This document shows positions 38,732-39,764 of a stretch of DNA of 39,764 nucleotides, one piece after another (positions within the stretch are counted from its first letter, which is position 1; each line of letters begins with the position of its first letter). Both the position numbers and the translations under genes were made by a program. Below the pieces are notes generated by a model, which did no database searches, was not told the DNA's origin, and was given only the letters and a program-made list of their open reading frames with translations. The stretch is taken from positions 1 through 39,764 of the forward strand of contig JBHIDB010000003.1 of assembly GCA_046759865.1 (NCBI GenBank), given 5' to 3'. This stretch comes from JAJISK01 sp046759865. Lineage in GTDB: Archaea; Thermoplasmatota; Thermoplasmata; RBG-16-68-12; JAJISG01.

Positions 38732-39764
38732 AGGAGGTTGATGAGCACGTTCTTCACGCGCGAATAGTGGTAGACTGCGTCGAGGCCCTGCTCCCTCCCG
38801 ATGCCGCTCTCCTTGTACCCACCGAAGGGCGTCTGGGGGAAGGTAATGGGGTACTCGTTGACCGACACGATCCCGGCCTGCAAGCGGGCCGCCATCCGGT
38901 GGGCCCGGGCCAGGTCGCGCGTCCAAACCCCCGCGCAGAGGCCGAAGCCCGTGTCGTTGGCGATCTGAATCGCCTCCTCCTCGTCCTCAAAGGCCAACAC
39001 GCTGAGCACGGGCCCGAAGATCTCCTCCCTGGCGATGGTCATGTCGGGGGTCACCTCGGTGAACACGGTCGGTCGGACGAAGTTGCCCTTCGCGAGGGCT
39101 CCCTCCTCCACCTTCCCGCCTCCCGCCAGGAGGGTTGCGCCCTCGGCCCGTCCAAGCTCGATGTACTTCAGGACCTGCCCTTCCTGTTCCGGGGAGATGA
39201 GGGGTCCCATCTGGCTTTCCTTCGCCGAGCCGGGCCCGACCACGAGGCTGTCAGCCTCCGCCTTGAGTTCCCTGAGGAAGGCGTCCTGCTCCGACGCCGG
39301 CAAGAGGAGACGGGACCCCGCCCAGCACATCTGTCCCGCGTTTGTGAAGATCCCGCGAACGGCGCCCCGCTGGGCGCGGGCAAGGTCGGCGTCCTCCATG
39401 ACGACGTTGGGACACTTGCCCCCCAGCTCCAGAATCACTGGGACGATGTGTTCGGCGGCCGCCCGCATGATTGCCCGCCCCGTGTCCACAGAACCTGTGA
39501 ACGTGATGCCGTCGATTTCGGGGTGCCCGGCCAACGCCTGCCCCGTCTCTCGGCCCGATCCAGAGACGACGTTGAGGACCCCGTTTGGGAGCCCTGCCTC
39601 CTTGGCCAGCTCCGCGAGTCTCAGGTTCGTTAGCGGGGCGGCGCTCGATGGCTTGACTACGGCCGTGTTCCCCGCCGCCAAGGCAGGCGAGATGCCCCGG
39701 GAACCCAGAACCAGGGGGTAGTTCCACGGAACGATGTGGGCCGTGACCCCCAGCGGCTCCACCC
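38728..39764 (-). CDS. NAD(P)-dependent aldehyde dehydrogenase (5' end cut by window)
   Basis: The visible 344 residues cover the C-terminal two thirds of an ALDH. Seen are PWNYPLVLGS (cofactor domain), KPSSAAPLTNL, FTGSVDTGRAI, the general base in ELGGKCPNVV, the catalytic Cys in NAGQMCWAGSRLL, and the closing EEIFGPVLSVLAFEDEEEAI and FGGYKESGIGRE motifs. It oxidises an aldehyde to its acid with NAD(P)+; substrate unknown, with betaine-aldehyde, succinic-semialdehyde and lactaldehyde types all having this form. It lies first in the visible operon, GTGA-coupled to the 58-aa gene and mtaD. The frame is open to the right edge, so the start is outside. Confidence 0.93.
   Translation of the reverse strand, partial: VEPLGVTAHIVPWNYPLVLGSRGISPALAAGNTAVVKPSSAAPLTNLRLAELAKEAGLPNGVLNVVSGSGRETGQALAGHPEIDGITFTGSVDTGRAIMRAAAEHIVPVILELGGKCPNVVMEDADLARAQRGAVRGIFTNAGQMCWAGSRLLLPASEQDAFLRELKAEADSLVVGPGSAKESQMGPLISPEQEGQVLKYIELGRAEGATLLAGGGKVEEGALAKGNFVRPTVFTEVTPDMTIAREEIFGPVLSVLAFEDEEEAIQIANDTGFGLCAGVWTRDLARAHRMAARLQAGIVSVNEYPITFPQTPFGGYKESGIGREQGLDAVYHYSRVKNVLINLL

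Noticed and set aside
1..39764. CRISPR arrays, IS elements, integrases, rRNA genes
   Set aside because: No spaced repeats, transposase or recombinase motifs, or rRNA-like sequence were recognised; the intein is the only mobile element supported.

Overview
The window reads as a GC-rich archaeal chromosome, most likely from the euryarchaeal side and perhaps a Thermoplasmatota relative; the lineage is inferred from gene content only. Archaeal markers are a Hel308 helicase, a class I lysyl-tRNA synthetase-like protein, a GfcR-type regulator, PurP, KptA, DtdA, a PAC2 protein, an HTH_10 regulator, 2-oxoacid:ferredoxin oxidoreductase and a tRNA-Gln whose 20-nt intron folds as a bulge-helix-bulge. 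Many genes look leaderless: a TATA-like box centred about 27 nt upstream of the start codon recurs, and it was used here to choose several starts.

Layout. 1-5884: a ClC chloride channel (cut by the left edge) behind an intein-containing hel308, divergent from a DUF885 peptidase. 5923-7462: an HTH_10 regulator and an SRPBCC protein. 7571-10653: gfcR, a class I LysRS-like gene with a degenerate KMSKS loop, a methyltransferase and the split tRNA-Gln gene. 10662-12941: a four-gene operon of two stand-alone MgtE membrane domains and two PhoU/TrkA-C regulators. 13407-17520: an overlapping operon of an alkyl-DHAP-synthase-like flavoprotein, glycerol-3-phosphate dehydrogenase and a diacylglycerol-kinase-family lipid kinase, divergent from purP. 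18769-22473: kptA, dtdA, a Cys-less thioredoxin-fold protein, PAC2 followed in frame by a zinc ribbon, a small heat-shock protein and a 36-aa Cys-rich protein. 22590-27474: 2-oxoacid:ferredoxin oxidoreductase, a Nudix hydrolase and PolX. 27702-32567: a KaiC/GvpD-like ATPase, two paralogous winged-helix regulators flanking thioredoxin reductase, a Rieske protein, an OsmC pseudogene, C2H2 zinc-finger material and a 40-aa protein. 32770-39764: hypoxanthine-type PRTase, mtnP, an APH-type kinase, an APS-kinase-like gene, an S-adenosylhomocysteine hydrolase homologue, an mtaD deaminase, a 58-aa unknown and an aldehyde dehydrogenase (cut by the right edge).

How genes may work together (inference). 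The last block resembles an inosine-branch salvage route: deamination of methylthioadenosine and S-adenosylhomocysteine, phosphorolysis, hydrolysis, and recycling of hypoxanthine to IMP. The 13.4-17.5 kb operon suggests glycerol-3-phosphate or ether-lipid chemistry of a bacterial type. The MgtE/PhoU/TrkA-C operon looks like a divalent-cation transporter whose usual cytosolic sensor has been replaced. Nearly all adjacent same-strand genes in the three tightest operons overlap by 4 nt or less, which implies translational coupling. No CRISPR array, transposase, integrase or rRNA was seen.
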